Below are positions 61,534-64,000 of a stretch of DNA of 64,000 nt, piece by piece. Source of the DNA: Limnobacter sp. (GTDB taxonomy: Bacteria > Pseudomonadota > Gammaproteobacteria > Burkholderiales > Burkholderiaceae_B); NCBI GenBank assembly GCA_029866125.1, contig JARWZZ010000014.1, positions 120,988 to 184,987 on the forward strand, in the 5' to 3' direction. The first letter of the stretch is position 1; each line of letters starts with the position of its first letter. The notes under the pieces were generated by a model. It was not told the DNA's origin and did no database searches. It saw only the letters and a list, made by a program, of their open reading frames with translations. Position numbers and translations under genes: made by a program.

Positions 61534-63702
61534 GTGCATATTGATTCCTCACATCTCAGACTGGTTTTCGTACTCCTTGGCCTCAATGGCCTGTTGGCCG
61601 GCTGTGGAAGTGAATCAAACTCCCCTTCTGCCAATAATTCAACCCTCACCACCCCGTCACAAATTTCAGCTGCAGCCCAATCAGGTTGCAATGACAAATC
61701 TTGGTTTGCTGGGGTAACCGAGTTGTGCGCGGGTAAATTGGTTTACCGCGACTATGTGTACGACGACTATGGTGCCGATGCAGGGGCAATTTCCCCAGCG
61801 CCATCCCTGCTTAATTTAAGCGGCAGGTTTGGGGACAATGGCAACCCCTTTGCCAACACTCCAGGCTTACTTTCCCCCACGGCTGGGGACTCTCGCTACC
61901 CGGTGGGTTCAGAAAGCACAGCTGATTTGGTCAAATTGGTGCTAAGTCGCGAAGGCAACAGTGTCAAAGCTGATTTCGAAATGAATGCTTTGTACCAAGC
62001 CAACCAAACAATCGCAGCCATAGCTGTTGACACTGACAACAACCCCAACACAGGAACAGCCAAACTGCTTGGCTTAACTGCCAAAGGCGCTGACGTTGTT
62101 TATGAGTTTAAAGTTGGAAATGCAGAAACCAACACCATCAGCGGTACTTTCCCGATGCCCGCTGCGGCACTATGGCGTGTATGGGCAGTGACCGCGCAAT
62201 CCAATGGCACGGTGATGAACGTGGCATTCCGCGGACCCGACGAAGAAGCTGCTGCCACTGGCAGCATACCCGATCAAGTGCTTCCCAACAAAGGCAATTG
62301 GTGGGAAGACAAACAGGCCACCGCTTTGTCGGCACGCGACATCAGCAAGTTTGTGGCAAGCGTTGCTTCCGACGATTTGGGTAGCAACAAATCCAGCCCT
62401 GCTGTGGTGGATTCTGGCTATCACCAACGAGTTTACACCTCGGCCTACACAGTACCCAACTCAACTGGCGAGGGCATGACGCTGACCGGCATACTGGGCC
62501 GCGAGGAATTGGACAGCCCAGCATGCGGACAATATTTCCATTTTGTTGGCAAGTACCAGCCTTATGGAATTTACATCCCAAAATCTGGAAGTGATAAAAA
62601 TAGCCCACGCAGCCTGCAAGTGATTTTGCACGGATGCGAAGCCAACCACGCCAGCCAAACCAATCAACCCAATATGCAAAAGCAGTTTGGTGATGATTTG
62701 AATCGCATTTTGGTCTCCCCTTTGGGTCGCGGACCTTATGGCTTTTACTCAGACCTTTCTGAGCGAGACGCGCTGGACGTGCTGGATGACACAATCGCCA
62801 CCCTGAATGTGGATTTGGACCGCGTGCTGGTGGGTGGATATTCGATGGGTGGATTTGGCTCAACCCGCTTGGCAGCTTTGTATCCAGACCGATTCGCAGG
62901 TTTAAGCAATTGGGTAGGCTTTACTGGAAGTATATTAAATACCCCCCTGCCCGGCAATCCCTTGGTAGCGGGTGAACAGGCCTTGCAGGGAATCACTGGC
63001 GATGCTTTGCCCTTGCGCAGCCGGATTGGTGGAGACCTGAACCTCAGCAATTACTTAGGCAACCTAAGGCACGTGCCCAGCACCCATTCCTATGGTGCAC
63101 TGGATGAATTGGTGCAGGTTACAACTGGCCTAGACTGGGCGCAAAAATTGGGGGCTGCGCAAGATGTGATTTATGAGTTTTACATGCACCTTGCTGCCGA
63201 GCACCTTACTTTTATGGCTTTGGACCAGTGGAGCAAAGAGGCTGCATTCACCAAGAATTTAAAATTGGTAAAAAACCCCTCGCGCATTACGTACACCACC
63301 AATGAAAAAATGGCCTTTCCTGAGTACGGAATACGCCACAACAAAGCCTACTGGCTAAGCGACATTGTGGGCCGAGATGCTGGCGACATTGCACTGGATG
63401 CAGAAAGTTTGGGCTGCAGCGCCAACAAAGCAGGTACTACAACTGGACAAACTGCAGGCAACGGGCCGGTGCCTTTTGTGCAGACTTTCCGTCGTTTAAC
63501 CGGCATGGCTACTGCGGGTACAGCTGAACAAAAATTGACTGCAACCTTTCGCAACTTAAAATCAGTGACAGTGGATTTGGCAGGCAGCTGCTTGCAAACT
63601 GGAGCGGCGTACACTGTTACCACCGATGGGCCTTTGGCACTGAAGTTATCAAATGGTAAAGTGCTTAACCTACCGGCTGGGAAAAGCAGCGGCAACCTGT
63701 AA
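61534..63702 (+). CDS. Large alpha/beta hydrolase lipoprotein (poly(3-hydroxyalkanoate) depolymerase-like)
   Basis: A 722-residue lipoprotein with lipobox LLAGCGSES. The N-terminal 300 residues form an unrecognised domain (LVYRDYVYDDYGADAG). The catalytic half has QVILHGCEANHAS, the nucleophile in GGYSMGGFGSTRLAALYPDRFAG and a His in MHLAAEHLTFM. The HGC and GYSMGG blocks resemble extracellular PHB depolymerase-type and feruloyl-esterase-like enzymes. The C-terminal 80 residues (TFRRLTGMATAGTAE) are a separate small domain. Start is GTG at 61534 with AGGTAGG 10 nt above. Substrate unknown. Confidence 0.8.
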   Translation: MHIDSSHLRLVFVLLGLNGLLAGCGSESNSPSANNSTLTTPSQISAAAQSGCNDKSWFAGVTELCAGKLVYRDYVYDDYGADAGAISPAPSLLNLSGRFGDNGNPFANTPGLLSPTAGDSRYPVGSESTADLVKLVLSREGNSVKADFEMNALYQANQTIAAIAVDTDNNPNTGTAKLLGLTAKGADVVYEFKVGNAETNTISGTFPMPAAALWRVWAVTAQSNGTVMNVAFRGPDEEAAATGSIPDQVLPNKGNWWEDKQATALSARDISKFVASVASDDLGSNKSSPAVVDSGYHQRVYTSAYTVPNSTGEGMTLTGILGREELDSPACGQYFHFVGKYQPYGIYIPKSGSDKNSPRSLQVILHGCEANHASQTNQPNMQKQFGDDLNRILVSPLGRGPYGFYSDLSERDALDVLDDTIATLNVDLDRVLVGGYSMGGFGSTRLAALYPDRFAGLSNWVGFTGSILNTPLPGNPLVAGEQALQGITGDALPLRSRIGGDLNLSNYLGNLRHVPSTHSYGALDELVQVTTGLDWAQKLGAAQDVIYEFYMHLAAEHLTFMALDQWSKEAAFTKNLKLVKNPSRITYTTNEKMAFPEYGIRHNKAYWLSDIVGRDAGDIALDAESLGCSANKAGTTTGQTAGNGPVPFVQTFRRLTGMATAGTAEQKLTATFRNLKSVTVDLAGSCLQTGAAYTVTTDGPLALKLSNGKVLNLPAGKSSGNL

Positions 63703-63730
63703 CTTAAAGCGTCGCGTCTTCGGCTGGGGC

Positions 63731-63840
63731 GTTGCTGCTTCGGTGTTGCATCGTCGCTGCTTCGGTGTTGCATCGTCGCTGCTTCGGTGTTGCTACGTTG
63801 CTGCTTCGGTGTTGCTACGTTGCTGCTTCGGTGTTGCTAC
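63731..63840. repeat. 22-bp tandem repeat, five copies
   Basis: Five exactly phased 22-base units with the core GCTGCTTCGGTGTTGC. Units 1-2 end in CATC, 3-5 in CTAC; the second base pair (GT/TC) also alternates. A decayed copy precedes at 63711-63730 and remnants follow. It is not a CRISPR array since there are no spacers. No coding frame over it is convincing. It starts 28 bases after the lipoprotein gene stop. Confidence 0.92.
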
Positions 63841-63934
63841 GTCACCTCTTCGCACCTCTGCCTGAGCCGTTGCTGCTTGAAGGGCCTTGACTCCGCACAC
63901 CCTCTGCCTGTCCATGCCCCGCACGCAACTCGCT

Positions 63935-63961
63935 GAACCAGAACTTCCCAAGTTCTGGTTC
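63935..63961. other. Long perfect hairpin with a 3-base loop
   Basis: GAACCAGAACTT (63935-63946), loop CCC, and the complement (63950-63961) give a 12-bp perfect stem. No T run follows on either strand, so it is a poor terminator. It may be the edge of another repeat or the start of a downstream regulatory region. Bases 63862-64000 otherwise hold nothing I can call a gene. Confidence 0.5.
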
Positions 63962-64000
63962 TAGCTCAAACATGCGTGACGCGGGGGCTCTTCAGCCTTG

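Noticed and set aside
63731..63840. CRISPR array
   Set aside because: The 22-base units touch one another without spacers, and no cas gene is near.
1..64000. tRNA, rRNA, transposase or integrase genes
   Set aside because: I looked for tRNA-like cloverleaf ends, transposase motifs and integrase boxes on both strands and saw none I could support.

Overview
The window looks like chromosomal DNA of a betaproteobacterium of the order Burkholderiales. The basis is gene order and protein character: yceD-rpmF-plsX-fabH-fabD-fabG-acpP-fabF running straight into rpoE-rseA-rseB-mucD, rluC divergent from rne, and a dcd/apbC/basic amino acid decarboxylase neighbourhood. A Limnobacter-like organism is my best guess, from general protein character only. 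I see no rRNA, tRNA, insertion sequence, prophage, integrase or CRISPR array.

Layout. 1-9.8 kb is one long minus-strand block: fatty-acid and phospholipid initiation genes feeding into the sigma-E envelope-stress genes, ending in a periplasmic protease cut by the window edge. 10-14.3 kb holds Maf and an RsmI-like methylase on the plus strand, then a minus-strand group rluC, HAD phosphatase, Rieske protein and S49 peptidase. 14.3-17.9 kb is rne with a long leader and a strong terminator. 18-27 kb contains a PLP decarboxylase, dcd, a proline-iminopeptidase-like hydrolase and apbC, interrupted by three genes of no recognised family (20.4-24.7 kb), two of which encode membrane proteins that seem related to each other. 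27-33 kb holds an orphan rubredoxin, a DUF2804 protein, a short LapA-like repeat protein and a divergent pair of DUF445 membrane proteins. 33-45 kb is mixed metabolism and signalling: ferredoxin-NADP reductase, hydrolases, a hybrid histidine kinase, an MBL-fold lipoprotein, a degenerate receiver-like protein, an ABC1 kinase, DUF1329, DUF2237, a thioesterase and an orphan FliL-like protein. 45-48 kb is a three-gene acyl-CoA/SDR operon behind a perfect palindrome. 48-54.6 kb is a plus-strand run: cation/proton antiporter, MscS channel, saccharopine-dehydrogenase-like reductase, class II aldolase, 2OG-Fe(II) oxygenase, rlmF. 54.6-64 kb is rich in lipoproteins and hydrolases and ends in a 22-bp tandem repeat.

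How the genes work together. The first 10 kb couples membrane-lipid synthesis with the envelope-stress sigma factor in one transcription direction. The 45-48 kb operon looks like beta-oxidation-type metabolism under a dyad-binding repressor. Many remaining genes are single units with convergent 3' overlaps.

Points that stand out: the unknown membrane-protein island at 20.4-24.7 kb; short tandem duplications that repeat stop codons in frame at two gene ends; a small adhesin-like protein with 47-residue repeats; a stand-alone HisKA domain; and an inverted repeat with an embedded SOS-box-like site at 38.8 kb.
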